The position numbers and the translations under genes were made by a program. 64,000 bases of DNA from Firmicutes bacterium CAG:646. Its GTDB lineage: Bacteria; Bacillota; Clostridia; Lachnospirales; Lachnospiraceae. Positions 54,784-63,834 of this stretch are shown here, one piece after another. Under the pieces are notes generated by a model. The model had not been told where the DNA came from. It saw only the letters and a list, made by a program, of their open reading frames with translations, and did not search any database. Within the stretch, counting starts at the first letter, position 1, and every line of letters begins with the position of its first letter. The stretch lies in contig HF995374.1 in NCBI GenBank assembly GCA_000432335.1, positions 1-64,000 of the forward strand, given 5' to 3'.

Positions 54784-55497
54784 ATGAAAGTACCAAATCA
54801 TATCGCCATTATTCTGGACGGAAACGGAAGATGGGCGAAAAGTAAAGGAATGCCCCGAAGTTACGGGCATGTAAAGGGCTGCGAAAATCTGGAAGATATC
54901 TGTGAGGTGGCAAAAGAGCTGGGGGTAAAATACCTTACCGTCTATGCGTTTTCCACGGAAAACTGGAAACGGTCCCGGGAAGAAGTGGAGGGGCTGATGC
55001 GATTATTCAGAAATTATCTGAAAAAATGTATCAAGATCTCCCAGAAAAATCATATGCGTGTGCGGGTTATCGGCGATCCTACAGCATTTGATCAGGATAT
55101 TCAGGATAAAATCCGGGAGCTGGAGGAATTTTCAAAGGATTTTGATGAACTGCATTTTCAGATCGCATTAAATTACGGCAGCAGAGATGAGATTACCAGA
55201 GCGGTAAATAAGATGTTGGAGGATCAGAAAGAGGGAAGGCTGCAGGGACCGGTGACGGAGGAAACGATTTCTGATTATCTTGATACGGCGGGACTTCCCG
55301 ATCCCGATCTTTTAATCCGTACCAGCGGGGAGGAGAGACTTTCCAATTATCTGCTGTGGCAGTTGGCATATACGGAGTTTTATTTTACGAATGTGCCGTG
55401 GCCCGATTTCAAAAAGGATGAATTAGTAAAAGCTATTGAGAAATATAATGAAAGAGACCGGAGATACGGCGGGGTGAAGGAGGATACAAATGTTTAA
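54784..55497 (+). CDS. uppS: Undecaprenyl diphosphate synthase
   Basis: cis-Prenyltransferase making the lipid carrier for wall polymers. 237 residues with HIAIILDGNGRWAKSKGMPR (Asp12 binds Mg/diphosphate), YLTVYAFSTENWKR and the C-terminal PDLLIRTSGEERLSNYLLWQ and FTNVPWPDF. It overlaps cdsA by eight bases. Start ATG behind AAGGAGGAACT. Confidence 0.97.
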   Translation: MKVPNHIAIILDGNGRWAKSKGMPRSYGHVKGCENLEDICEVAKELGVKYLTVYAFSTENWKRSREEVEGLMRLFRNYLKKCIKISQKNHMRVRVIGDPTAFDQDIQDKIRELEEFSKDFDELHFQIALNYGSRDEITRAVNKMLEDQKEGRLQGPVTEETISDYLDTAGLPDPDLLIRTSGEERLSNYLLWQLAYTEFYFTNVPWPDFKKDELVKAIEKYNERDRRYGGVKEDTNV

Positions 55498-56299
55498 AAC
55501 ACGACTTTTCAGTGGGATTATACTGGTACTCATAGCGCTGGTCACGATTATTTCAGGCGGTCCTGTACTTTTTGTCACCCTGTTATGTGTATCGTTTATT
55601 GGTATGCAGGAATTGTATAAAGCCTGCGGAGTGCGGAAGGAAAAGTTTGAATTGTTGGAGATCACAGGATATCTGGGGATTCTTGCTTATTATCTGTCCC
55701 TGTTGTTTCTCCCGGAGAAGTACCATCTTTTGGCAGTGATTTTTGGACTCTTACTTCTCATGTTTGTTTATGTGTTTACTTATCCCAGATATCAGTCCCA
55801 ACAGGTCATGGCATCCTTTTTCGGGATTGTTTATGTGGGCGTCATGTTGTCGTATATTTATCAGACAAGAATGCTGGAAGGCGGCGTTTATCTGGTGTGG
55901 ATGATATTTTTGTGTTCCTGGGGCTGCGATACCTGTGCATACTGCGTAGGGGTACTGATCGGCAAACATAAAATGGCTCCGGTGCTGAGTCCGAAAAAAT
56001 CCATCGAAGGAGCAGTGGGCGGCGTTTTGGGAGCAGCTTTGCTGGGCGGTTTATATGCATGGGCAATCTCCGGTTATAATCCAAATTCGGCTCATACCCC
56101 CTTGATTTATGCGATTATTTGCGCGGTGGGAGCTCTGGTTTCCATGGTAGGGGATCTGGCAGCGTCGGCAATCAAACGTCAGCAGAATATTAAGGATTAC
56201 GGAAAGCTGATTCCCGGTCACGGCGGAATATTAGATCGGTTTGACAGCGTGATCTTTACGGCGCCGATTATTTATTTTCTGGCGGTTGCGCTGATCTGA
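55490..56299 (+). CDS. cdsA: Phosphatidate cytidylyltransferase
   Basis: Makes CDP-diacylglycerol for phospholipids. 269-residue membrane protein with about eight helices. The CTP-transferase signature near the C-terminus reads SMVGDLAASAIKRQQNIKDYGKLIPGHGGILDRFDS (in pieces: VGDLAASAIKR, DYGKLIPGHGGILDRFDS). It is preceded by GKHKMAPVLSPKKSIEGAVGG. It overlaps uppS by eight bases, so coupled translation is likely. Confidence 0.96.
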   Translation: MFKTRLFSGIILVLIALVTIISGGPVLFVTLLCVSFIGMQELYKACGVRKEKFELLEITGYLGILAYYLSLLFLPEKYHLLAVIFGLLLLMFVYVFTYPRYQSQQVMASFFGIVYVGVMLSYIYQTRMLEGGVYLVWMIFLCSWGCDTCAYCVGVLIGKHKMAPVLSPKKSIEGAVGGVLGAALLGGLYAWAISGYNPNSAHTPLIYAIICAVGALVSMVGDLAASAIKRQQNIKDYGKLIPGHGGILDRFDSVIFTAPIIYFLAVALI

Positions 56300-56340
56300 G
56301 AAAAATATCATTTTATAAAATAGAAAAGAAAGGGAATACT

Positions 56341-57492
56341 ATGGAGAAGACCATTGCAATTTTGGGTTCCACCGGTTCCATAGGAACACAGACTCTGGAA
56401 GTTGTACGAGAAAATAAGGATCTGAAAGTGGCGGCATTAAGCGCAGGATCGAATATAGAGCTTTTGGAAGCGCAGATCCGGGAATTTCATCCAGAGCTGG
56501 CAGCCGTATGGGAGAAGGAAAAAGCGGAAGAGCTGGCGGTAAAGGTGGCGGATTTGGATGTGCGGATCGTCAGCGGCATGGAAGGTCTGCTGGAACTGGC
56601 AAGACTGCCAAAGGCGGAGATTTTGGTGACGGCGATTGTGGGGATGATCGGTATTCGTCCCACGATTGCGGCGATTGAAGCGGGAAAGGATATTGCGTTG
56701 GCAAATAAGGAGACGCTGGTGACCGCGGGGCATCTGATTATGCCTCTCGCAAAGAAAAGAGGCGTACAGATTCTCCCGGTGGACAGTGAGCATAGTGCGA
56801 TTTTTCAGGTGCTTCACGGGGAGCAGAAAAGAGAGATTCACAAGCTTCTAATTACCGCTTCCGGGGGACCGTTCCGGGGAAAGAAGAGAGAGGAACTGGA
56901 ACAGGTACAGGTGGAGGACGCTCTGAAACATCCGAATTGGGCGATGGGGCAGAAGATCACTATTGATTCTGCCACTTTGGTCAATAAGGGATTGGAAGTT
57001 ATGGAGGCAAAATGGCTGTTTGATGTAGATTTGGATCAGATTCAGGTAGTTGTGCAGCCGAAAAGTATCATTCATTCCATGGTGGAGTTTGTGGACGGCG
57101 CAGTGCTGGCGCAGATGGGAACTCCCGATATGAAACTTCCGATCCAGTATGCGCTGTATTATCCGGAGCGGAGATATCTGCCAGGGGAACGGCTGGATTT
57201 TGGAAAATTAAAAGAAATTACTTTTGAAGAACCAGATATGGATACATTTCTTGGACTGCCGCTGGCAATGAAAGCGTCCAGAATCGGAGGCAGCATGCCG
57301 ACCGTATTTAATGCGGCGAATGAACGGGCAGTGGCAAAATTTCTGAAGAGAAAAATCGGATTTCTGGATATTTACAGGATTATTGAAGAGGCAATGGAAC
57401 ACCATGCTTTTGTTGAAAATCCTGCTCTGGAACAGATCCTTGAGGCAGAAGCGAAGACGTATGAATGGATTGAAGGCAGGTGGAAAGATTGA
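56341..57492 (+). CDS. dxr: 1-deoxy-D-xylulose-5-phosphate reductoisomerase
   Basis: Second step of the MEP isoprenoid pathway, feeding uppS. 383 residues with the NADPH loop ILGSTGSIGTQTLEV (7-21), ANKETLV (121-127), the metal-binding acids Asp148 and Glu150 in PVDSEHSAIFQ, and ASGGPFR. The 3' end overlaps the start of rseP. Confidence 0.98.
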   Translation: MEKTIAILGSTGSIGTQTLEVVRENKDLKVAALSAGSNIELLEAQIREFHPELAAVWEKEKAEELAVKVADLDVRIVSGMEGLLELARLPKAEILVTAIVGMIGIRPTIAAIEAGKDIALANKETLVTAGHLIMPLAKKRGVQILPVDSEHSAIFQVLHGEQKREIHKLLITASGGPFRGKKREELEQVQVEDALKHPNWAMGQKITIDSATLVNKGLEVMEAKWLFDVDLDQIQVVVQPKSIIHSMVEFVDGAVLAQMGTPDMKLPIQYALYYPERRYLPGERLDFGKLKEITFEEPDMDTFLGLPLAMKASRIGGSMPTVFNAANERAVAKFLKRKIGFLDIYRIIEEAMEHHAFVENPALEQILEAEAKTYEWIEGRWKD

Positions 57493-58775
57493 GTATACTC
57501 ATTGCGGTGTTAATATTAGGCGTGGTGATCATAGTTCATGAGTTTGGTCATTTTATTCTGGCTAAGACGAATGGAATCGTAGTGGAGGAATTTTCCGTGG
57601 GGATGGGTCCCCGCCTCCTTTCGGTAGTAAAAGGAGGAACACGATATTCTCTGAAACTGATTCCCTTTGGAGGTTCCTGTATGATGCGGGGGGAGGACGG
57701 AGAAGATACGGAAGAGGGAAGCTTTAACAGCAGATCTGTATGGCGAAGAATTTCTGTTATTGTTGCCGGGCCTCTGTTTAATTTTGTGCTTGCTTTTTTT
57801 GGAGCGATGATCATTATCAGTATCATAGGCTATGATCCACCCGAGGTGCTGCAAGTGGCGGAAGGCTCCCCGGAGGAAAGAGCGGGACTCCAGGCAGGAG
57901 ATGTGATTACGGAGTTTAACGGAAAGAATATCTATCTGGGAAGAGATCTGGATACGTATCTGATGCTGGAAGGAATGCCGGAGGAGGAGATTACGGTAAA
58001 AGTTGAGCGGGATGGGAAAGAACATGCGATCTCCTATACCCCTCAGAAACAGTTTCGCTATATGCTGGGATTTACCTACTATGAAACAGAGGAGCAGCCT
58101 CAGGTCGCTACGCTTTCGGTGGGAGGTGTGTTGGAAAAAGCCGGGCTTCAGGTAGGAGACTATATTTATGCGATCAATGGTCAGCAGGTAAAAACAGGAA
58201 TAGAACTGAAGAAGTATTTTGACGAACATCCGCTGGGAGAGGACGCGATCACGCTCACTTATCTGCGGGATGGTCTGGAATATGATGTGGAGGTGACTCC
58301 TGAGGCTACGGATTATGTGGAAAGAGGATTTGTGTATAATCTGGGACGGGTGAAGACGAATCCGCTGGGTGTGCTGAAATATAGCGCCTTGGAGGTGCGT
58401 TATTGGATCAATACCACTTTGCAGAGCTTTAAAATGTTGTTTACCGGAAAAATAGGTCTGGACAGTCTGTCAGGACCGGTGGGTGTGGTAAATGTGATTG
58501 GTGACGCTTACGAGGAAAGTAAGAGCGAAGGAAGTCTGATCACCTGGATGACGATGCTGAATCTGCTGATCTTTATTTCTGCCAATCTGGGAGTGGCAAA
58601 CCTTTTACCGCTTCCTGCACTGGATGGAGGAAGACTGGTATTTTTGCTGATCGAGGCGGTGAGGGGAAAACCGGTGAAACGGGAAGTAGAAGGAATGGTA
58701 CATTTTGCCGGACTGTTACTTTTGATGGGCTTGCTGCTGGTAGTAACCTTCCGGGATATAAGAAATCTGTTTTAG
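57489..58775 (+). CDS. rseP: Site-2 metalloprotease RseP
   Basis: Intramembrane zinc protease (M50) of the RseP/RasP type, cutting membrane anti-sigma factors and signal remnants. The zinc motif is HEFGH (17-21) in the first helix, and the third ligand Asp is in LPLPALDGGRLV near the C-terminus. Two PDZ-like segments lie between (EGSPEERAGLQAGDVITEFNG; VLEKAGLQVGDYIYAINGQ). TTG 57489 gives MSILIAVLILG and has AGGTGG upstream; GTG 57480 is an in-frame alternative. It overlaps dxr by four bases. Confidence 0.95.
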   Translation: MSILIAVLILGVVIIVHEFGHFILAKTNGIVVEEFSVGMGPRLLSVVKGGTRYSLKLIPFGGSCMMRGEDGEDTEEGSFNSRSVWRRISVIVAGPLFNFVLAFFGAMIIISIIGYDPPEVLQVAEGSPEERAGLQAGDVITEFNGKNIYLGRDLDTYLMLEGMPEEEITVKVERDGKEHAISYTPQKQFRYMLGFTYYETEEQPQVATLSVGGVLEKAGLQVGDYIYAINGQQVKTGIELKKYFDEHPLGEDAITLTYLRDGLEYDVEVTPEATDYVERGFVYNLGRVKTNPLGVLKYSALEVRYWINTTLQSFKMLFTGKIGLDSLSGPVGVVNVIGDAYEESKSEGSLITWMTMLNLLIFISANLGVANLLPLPALDGGRLVFLLIEAVRGKPVKREVEGMVHFAGLLLLMGLLLVVTFRDIRNLF

Positions 58776-58777
58776 TG

Positions 58778-58806
58778 TCATTTTTTTCCAGAAGACGGCA
58801 TATACT
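58778..58806 (+). promoter_or_regulatory. Possible sigma-E/sigma-K promoter of the SleC-like gene
   Basis: TCATTTT (58778-58784), a 14-base spacer and CATATACT (58799-58806) resemble the mother-cell promoter pattern (-10 CATAnnnT). It lies 30 bases before the SleC-like gene. Confidence 0.5.
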
Positions 58807-58835
58807 GGGATAACTGTGAAATCAGAGGTTCGATC

Positions 58836-60098
58836 ATGTCGCCAATATCATTAAAGTCCATGCAGGAGAGTCAGCCGGACAAAGGAAAATTACAGATTCA
58901 GGTGAAAACGAAGATACAAAGCCGCCCTATCGTGGGGGCAAAAATCAGTATTTCCTATAAGGGAGCGCCCGACAGTACGCTGGAAGAAGTAGAGACGGAT
59001 AGGAATGGGCAGACAGAAGTTTTGGAGCTCCCCACTCCGCCGGTGGAGTACAGTCTTACCCCCTCCGAACAGCAGCCATATTCGGAATATAATCTTCGGG
59101 TACAGGCGCCGGGTTATGAGCCGGTGGAAGTGTCGGGAGCGGAGCTTTTGTCGGGGGAAACCAGTATCCAGCAAGTTGCTATGGAACCATCGGAGCAGGG
59201 ACCTTTTCAGGATATTGTGATCCCGGATCATACCCTTTATGGAAATTATCCGGAGAAAATCCCTGAGGCAGAGATAAAACCCATGAATGAAACGGGAGAG
59301 ATTGTCTTGAGCCGGGTAGTGGTGCCGGAATATGTGGTGGTGCATGACGGAGCGCCTTCCGACTCTACTGCGCAAAATTATTTTGTGCGCTATAAAGATT
59401 ATATAAAAAATGTGGCAAGCAGTGAAATCTATGCCACTTGGCCGCTGGAGACGATACGGGCAAATGTGCTGGCAATCATGTCTTTTACTATGAACAGGGT
59501 ATATACCGAATGGTATAGAAATAAAGGATACAGCTTTACAATCACATCTTCTACAGCCTTCGATCACAAATGGATCTTTGGCAGAAATATTTTTGAGAGT
59601 ATCTCTCAGGTGGTGGATGAGTTGTTTGAAAATTATCTTTCCCGCCCGAATGTAAGACAGCCGATTTTGACCCAGTACTGCGACGGGCAGAGGGTGCGGT
59701 GCGATGGTTGGATGTCACAGTGGGGAAGCAAATATCTGGGCGATCAGAATTATTCTGCCATCGAGATTCTCAGAAATTATTACGGGGACAATATGTATAT
59801 CAATTCTGCAGAAGAGATTTCCGGTATTCCTATTTCCTGGCCCGGTTATGATCTGGATATTGGAAGCAGCGGGATAAAAGTGCGGCAGATTCAGGAGCAG
59901 TTAAATGGTATCAGTGAAGCTTATCCTGCGATTCCTTCGGTAAATCCTGACGGGATTTACGGGGAAGAAACCAAAGAGGCGGTGCGGGAATTTCAATCTG
60001 TGTTTGGGCTTCCGGAAACCGGAGTGGTGGACTATCCAACCTGGTATAAGATTCAGGAAATCTATGTAGGTGTGAGCAGGATTGCAGAACTGAATTGA
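58836..60098 (+). CDS. sleC: SleC-like spore cortex-lytic enzyme
   Basis: 420-residue protein with three parts. Residues 18-115 form a carboxypeptidase-regulatory-like beta-sandwich (GAKISISYKG, EVETDRNGQTEVLELP). A SpoIID/LytB-type domain covers about 160-335, with ASSEIYATWPLETIRANVLA (Glu197 aligns with the SpoIID catalytic Glu) and MSQWGSKYLGDQNYSAIEILRNYYG. A peptidoglycan-binding domain is at 345-410 (DIGSSGIKVRQIQEQLN, DGIYGEETKEAVREFQ). Length and order fit clostridial SleC, the cortex hydrolase activated by Csp proteases at germination. A mother-cell type promoter precedes it. A SpoIID-family wall enzyme of another role remains possible. Confidence 0.75.
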   Translation: MSPISLKSMQESQPDKGKLQIQVKTKIQSRPIVGAKISISYKGAPDSTLEEVETDRNGQTEVLELPTPPVEYSLTPSEQQPYSEYNLRVQAPGYEPVEVSGAELLSGETSIQQVAMEPSEQGPFQDIVIPDHTLYGNYPEKIPEAEIKPMNETGEIVLSRVVVPEYVVVHDGAPSDSTAQNYFVRYKDYIKNVASSEIYATWPLETIRANVLAIMSFTMNRVYTEWYRNKGYSFTITSSTAFDHKWIFGRNIFESISQVVDELFENYLSRPNVRQPILTQYCDGQRVRCDGWMSQWGSKYLGDQNYSAIEILRNYYGDNMYINSAEEISGIPISWPGYDLDIGSSGIKVRQIQEQLNGISEAYPAIPSVNPDGIYGEETKEAVREFQSVFGLPETGVVDYPTWYKIQEIYVGVSRIAELN

Positions 60099-60146
60099 GT
60101 TGAATTTTCAGGAATAATCAAAAAAATAAAAAAATTCAAAAAGGTG

Positions 60147-60175
60147 TTGACTTTAAGAGAGCCTGATGCTATAAT
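60147..60175 (+). promoter_or_regulatory. Promoter of tRNA-Leu
   Basis: TTGACT (60147-60152), a 17-base spacer and TATAAT (60170-60175). A leader hairpin CTTTCGG/CCGAAAG (60185-60191, 60198-60204) lies before the tRNA. Confidence 0.88.
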
Positions 60176-60210
60176 AACTCTTGTCTTTCGGAGAGAACCG
60201 AAAGAGGTAA

Positions 60211-60294
60211 GCGGGAGTGCTGGAATTGGCAGACAGGCAAGACTAAGGATCTTGTGGGTGTATGCTCGTGTGGGTTCAAGTCCCATCTCCCGCA
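60211..60294 (+). tRNA. tRNA-Leu (anticodon AAG)
   Basis: 84-nt type II tRNA. The acceptor stem is GCGGGAG (60211-60217) with CTCCCGC (60287-60293) and discriminator A. The anticodon arm is CAAGA-CTAAGGA-TCTTG, giving AAG in the loop. A long variable arm and GGTTCAAGTCC T-arm are present. CCA is not encoded. It has its own promoter and terminator. Confidence 0.95.
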
Positions 60295-60302
60295 TACAAA
60301 GA

Positions 60303-60337
60303 CCCCTGTATCTGTTGAAGATACAGGGGATTTTTTT
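60303..60337 (+). terminator. Terminator after tRNA-Leu
   Basis: CCCCTGTATC (60303-60312) pairs with GATACAGGGG (60320-60329), followed by ATTTTTTT. Confidence 0.95.
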
Positions 60338-60360
60338 ATCCTTGCCAAAACGGAAAAAGT

Positions 60361-60379
60361 GTTATAAGATTTCTATAAC
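60361..60379. promoter_or_regulatory. Palindrome upstream of the GntR gene
   Basis: GTTATAAGATTTCTATAAC is a 6-bp inverted repeat with a 7-base centre, 26 bases before the GntR start. It is a candidate autoregulatory operator. Confidence 0.5.
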
Positions 60380-60404
60380 AGACAAAAGAAAGGTGGGTGA
60401 GAAG

Positions 60405-60794
60405 ATGCAGATCGATCTGATAGAGATAGATTTCAACAGCGACGAGGCGATTTATATGCAGCTTCGAAACCAGATTATTCTTGGGATTGCAGCCTCCCGT
60501 ATTCATGACGGAGACACTCTTCCGTCGGTGCGGCAGCTGGCAGATCTTATCGGAATTAACATGCATACGGTAAACAAAGCATATTCTGTATTGAGACAGG
60601 AGGGCATCGTTTCTATCGACCGAAGAAAAGGCGCGATCATCTGTATCGATTCCAATAAATTGTTTGCTATGGAAGAGTTAAAGGAAGATTTGCAGGTGGC
60701 TTTAGCAAAAGGAATTTGTAAAAATATCAGCCGACAGGAAGTGCATGAATTGATTGACGAGATTTATGCCGAATATGACAGAAATATAAAATAA
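60405..60794 (+). CDS. GntR-family regulator, YtrA type
   Basis: 129-residue repressor. The winged helix is SDEAIYMQLRNQIILGIAASRIHDGDTLPSVRQLADLIGINMHTVNKAYSVL in overall pattern (core LPSVRQLADLIGINMHTVNKAY). The short C-terminal part (about 50 residues) places it in the YtrA subfamily, whose members usually control ABC transporters. Here it sits 26 bases upstream of clpC, where Firmicutes often have ctsR-mcsA-mcsB. ATG 60405 follows AAAGGTGGGTG; reading frames running through the tRNA upstream are not real. Confidence 0.92.
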   Translation: MQIDLIEIDFNSDEAIYMQLRNQIILGIAASRIHDGDTLPSVRQLADLIGINMHTVNKAYSVLRQEGIVSIDRRKGAIICIDSNKLFAMEELKEDLQVALAKGICKNISRQEVHELIDEIYAEYDRNIK

Positions 60795-60820
60795 GTAATC
60801 AGAGGGAATGGAGGACATAC

Positions 60821-63265
60821 ATGAAAACACAGTATACGGATCAGGCCCAGACTGCGATAATGTATGCGGAAAGAATTGCCCGCAGATGCAGACATAATTA
60901 TATCGGGACAGAACATTTGCTGATGGGACTTGTTCATGAGGAACATGGTACAGCGGGAATGGTTCTGCGGGAACAGGAAGTGGGAGAAGAGAAGCTTATG
61001 GAACTTATAGAAAAGCTGATCGCTCCTCCTCAGGGGATTATGACAGCGGAAAAAAGAGGATATACGCCCAGAGCGGAGAAAGTACTGGAAAATAGCCGCA
61101 GGGAATCCATGAATTTTAAAAGTGTAAAGACTGGTACGGAGCATTTGCTTCTGGCAATGTTAAAAGAAGTGGATTGTGTGGGAACAAGACTTCTCCACAC
61201 CATGGGGATCAGCATTCAGAAACTGCAGATGGAGGTTCTGACGGCGATGGGAGAGGATTCCGCTGCCCGGGAAGAGTACGGAAAGAAAAATACAAAGGGG
61301 GCTTTGGTAGGAACTCCTACCTTGGATCAGTACAGCCGGGATCTGACAGAACTTGCAAGACAGGGCAAGATGGACCCGGTGATCGGACGGGAAAATGAAA
61401 TTGCCCGCCTGATTCAGATTTTGAGCAGACGTACCAAGAATAATCCCTGTCTGATCGGAGAGCCGGGAGTGGGAAAAACCGCTATAGCAGAGGGACTGGC
61501 GCAGAGGATCGTACAGGATATGGTTCCTGATATCATCCGGGATAAGAGAGTGGTTGTACTGGATCTGTCCGGCATGGTGGCAGGTTCCAAGTACAGGGGT
61601 GAATTTGAAGAGAGAATAAAAAAAGTGGTTTCTGAGGTGATGGAACACAAAGAAATTATTTTGTTTATCGACGAACTTCATACCATTATCGGTGCAGGGG
61701 GCGCAGAGGGAGCTTTGGATGCATCGAATATTCTGAAACCATCTCTTTCCAGAGGTGAGATTCAGATGATCGGCGCTACTACTCTGGAGGAATATCGGAA
61801 ATATATCGAAAAAGATGCGGCTTTGGAACGGAGATTTCAGCCGGTCATGGTGGAAGAACCCACGGAAGAACAGGCGATAGAGATCTTGAAAGGGATTCGT
61901 ACATATTATGAGCAGCACCATGGCGTACAGATTGCAGATGAGGCGATCGATGCAGCGGTAAAGATGTCTGTGCGATATATAAATGATCGTTTTTTGCCGG
62001 ATAAGGCGATTGATCTGATGGATGAAGCGGCGTCCAGGGTGCAGTTGGAAGGATTTTCCGTGCCGGAAGGAGTTCGTCAGGCAGAAAGAGAGCTGCAGGA
62101 ACTGGGAAGGAAAAAAGAAGAGGCGATTAAAGAGGGAGATTTTGCGCTGGCAAAAGAAATTCAGAATCAGCAGGCGGATACGGAGAAGGCTTATCAGAGC
62201 GCGAAAAAGCGATTTGAAAATAGAAACAGATCAAAGAATCTGGTTGTAACGGAAGAAAATATTGCTCAGATCGTATCGGGATGGACAAAGATTCCGGTGC
62301 AGAAGCTGGCAGAAAAAGAGACGAAACGACTGGCGCGTCTGGAAAAAATACTTCATCAGAGAGTGATCGGACAGAAGGAAGCGGTAGCAGCAGTGGCGAA
62401 GGCTATTAAAAGAGGCAGGGTAGGATTGAAAGACCCGGCAAGACCTATTGGTTCGTTTCTGTTTCTGGGACCTACCGGTGTAGGTAAGACAGAACTTTCC
62501 AAGGCGTTGGCAGAGGCAGTATTCGGGACGGAGCAGGCGCTGATCCGGGTAGATATGTCGGAATATATGGAAAAACACAGTGTATCCAAGATGATCGGCT
62601 CGCCGCCAGGATATGTGGGATATGAGGAAGGCGGTCAGCTCTCCGAAAAGGTGAGAAGAAATCCGTACAGTGTGATTCTTTTTGATGAGATTGAAAAGGC
62701 GCACCCAGATGTATTCAATATTTTGCTGCAGGTGCTGGATGATGGTCATATAACCGATGCTCAGGGGCGGAAGGTGGATTTTAAGCAGACTTGTATTATC
62801 ATGACCTCCAATGCCGGCGCGCAGAGTATCGTGGAGCCGAAGCGTCTGGGATTTTCTTCCGGGGAAGATGCAAAAAAAGATTATGAGCAGATGAAAAGCG
62901 GAGTGATGGAAGAGGTTAAGCGGATTTTTAAACCGGAATTTCTGAATCGAATTGACGAAGTGCTTGTTTTCCATACACTGGGAAAAGAAGAGATTAAACA
63001 GATTGTGACAATTCTTCTGAAAAAGTTTCAAACAAGGTGCAAAGAGCAGTTGAAGATTGAACTGACAGTGCGCAGCAGCGTGAAAGAATATCTGGCGGAA
63101 GAGGGATTTGACAGTAAATATGGAGCAAGACCTTTGAAGAGAGCGATTCAGAGCAAAATAGAAGATATGATGGCAGAAGAGATTCTGGAGGGAAGAATCC
63201 ATCGGGGAGATCATGTGATTCTGTCCATGTCTAAAAAAGTTATAAAATTTACAGTGGCTGACTAG
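60821..63265 (+). CDS. clpC: ATP-dependent Clp protease ATPase subunit ClpC
   Basis: HSP100 unfoldase working with ClpP in protein quality control and sporulation. 814 residues. The order is two Clp-N repeats (1-145, ERIARRCRHNYIGTEHLLMGLVHE), AAA1 with Walker A GEPGVGKTA (about 213-221) and IDELHTIIGAGGAEGALDAS, a middle domain with a UVR-like coiled segment (about 410-470), AAA2 with GPTGVGKTE (about 549-557) and ILFDEIEKAHPDVFNILLQVLDDG, and the C-terminal domain DSKYGARPLKRAIQSKIED. It follows a GntR regulator gene and not ctsR-mcsAB. Confidence 0.97.
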   Translation: MKTQYTDQAQTAIMYAERIARRCRHNYIGTEHLLMGLVHEEHGTAGMVLREQEVGEEKLMELIEKLIAPPQGIMTAEKRGYTPRAEKVLENSRRESMNFKSVKTGTEHLLLAMLKEVDCVGTRLLHTMGISIQKLQMEVLTAMGEDSAAREEYGKKNTKGALVGTPTLDQYSRDLTELARQGKMDPVIGRENEIARLIQILSRRTKNNPCLIGEPGVGKTAIAEGLAQRIVQDMVPDIIRDKRVVVLDLSGMVAGSKYRGEFEERIKKVVSEVMEHKEIILFIDELHTIIGAGGAEGALDASNILKPSLSRGEIQMIGATTLEEYRKYIEKDAALERRFQPVMVEEPTEEQAIEILKGIRTYYEQHHGVQIADEAIDAAVKMSVRYINDRFLPDKAIDLMDEAASRVQLEGFSVPEGVRQAERELQELGRKKEEAIKEGDFALAKEIQNQQADTEKAYQSAKKRFENRNRSKNLVVTEENIAQIVSGWTKIPVQKLAEKETKRLARLEKILHQRVIGQKEAVAAVAKAIKRGRVGLKDPARPIGSFLFLGPTGVGKTELSKALAEAVFGTEQALIRVDMSEYMEKHSVSKMIGSPPGYVGYEEGGQLSEKVRRNPYSVILFDEIEKAHPDVFNILLQVLDDGHITDAQGRKVDFKQTCIIMTSNAGAQSIVEPKRLGFSSGEDAKKDYEQMKSGVMEEVKRIFKPEFLNRIDEVLVFHTLGKEEIKQIVTILLKKFQTRCKEQLKIELTVRSSVKEYLAEEGFDSKYGARPLKRAIQSKIEDMMAEEILEGRIHRGDHVILSMSKKVIKFTVAD

Positions 63266-63402
63266 AAGTTTTTGTGAATATATTATATAATAGTGCCAAG
63301 GTAAAGGATTATTCTTTTCCCGCAGTTTCATATAAAGTGTGGGAGAGACTTTCGCTGAATATAAAAATAGAAATGTACAAGAGATAGAACTAGGAGGTTA
63401 TT

Positions 63403-63816
63403 ATGGCAACGATCAAAGAATTAATCAGAACGGAAGCTGCTGGAGGAATCAGTTTTGGAAACTATGAACTGAATACTAAGTCAAAATTATCAGATTTTGA
63501 ATATAATGGAGATTTATATAAAGTAAAAACGTTCTGTGAGATCACCAAACTGGAAAGAAATGAAATGTTTGTCTATGAATCAGTGCCGGGAACGACTGTA
63601 TTAGATATGAAAATCAGTGACAATGGCATGATTTTCTCGGTAGAAGGAACAGACAATACGCAGATTACTGTAGAATTGGAGGCAGACTGCGAATATAAAG
63701 TAATTCTGGATGGTATGAGTCTTGGCCATATGAAAACGAATTTGGGCGGTAAATTATCATTTAGCGTAGATTTGAATCCTGATAAAGCCGTTCAGGTGGA
63801 GATCGACAGATTATAA
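63403..63816 (+). CDS. Conserved small protein, often labelled endosialidase
   Basis: 137 residues, mostly beta-strand, without signal peptide or membrane helix: ATIKELIRTEAAGGISFGNYEL, YKVKTFCEITKLERNEMFVYESVPGTTV, DGMSLGHMKTNLGGKLSFSVDL. I recall similar Lachnospiraceae proteins labelled endosialidase, but nothing here looks like a sialidase active site and the label should not be trusted. AGGAGG precedes the ATG. It lies between clpC and radA. Confidence 0.7.
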   Translation: MATIKELIRTEAAGGISFGNYELNTKSKLSDFEYNGDLYKVKTFCEITKLERNEMFVYESVPGTTVLDMKISDNGMIFSVEGTDNTQITVELEADCEYKVILDGMSLGHMKTNLGGKLSFSVDLNPDKAVQVEIDRL

Positions 63817-63834
63817 TCGGAATAAAGGAATGGT

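Noticed and set aside
60144..60404. Upstream extension of the GntR frame through the tRNA and its terminator
   Set aside because: It covers tRNA-Leu and a strong terminator; ATG 60405 has a proper ribosome site.
62231..63331. 366-codon frame antisense to clpC
   Set aside because: No ribosome site or motif; clpC on the plus strand is certain.
63403..63816. True endosialidase function
   Set aside because: Only 137 residues, no Asp-box or catalytic Arg triad; the name is likely inherited annotation.
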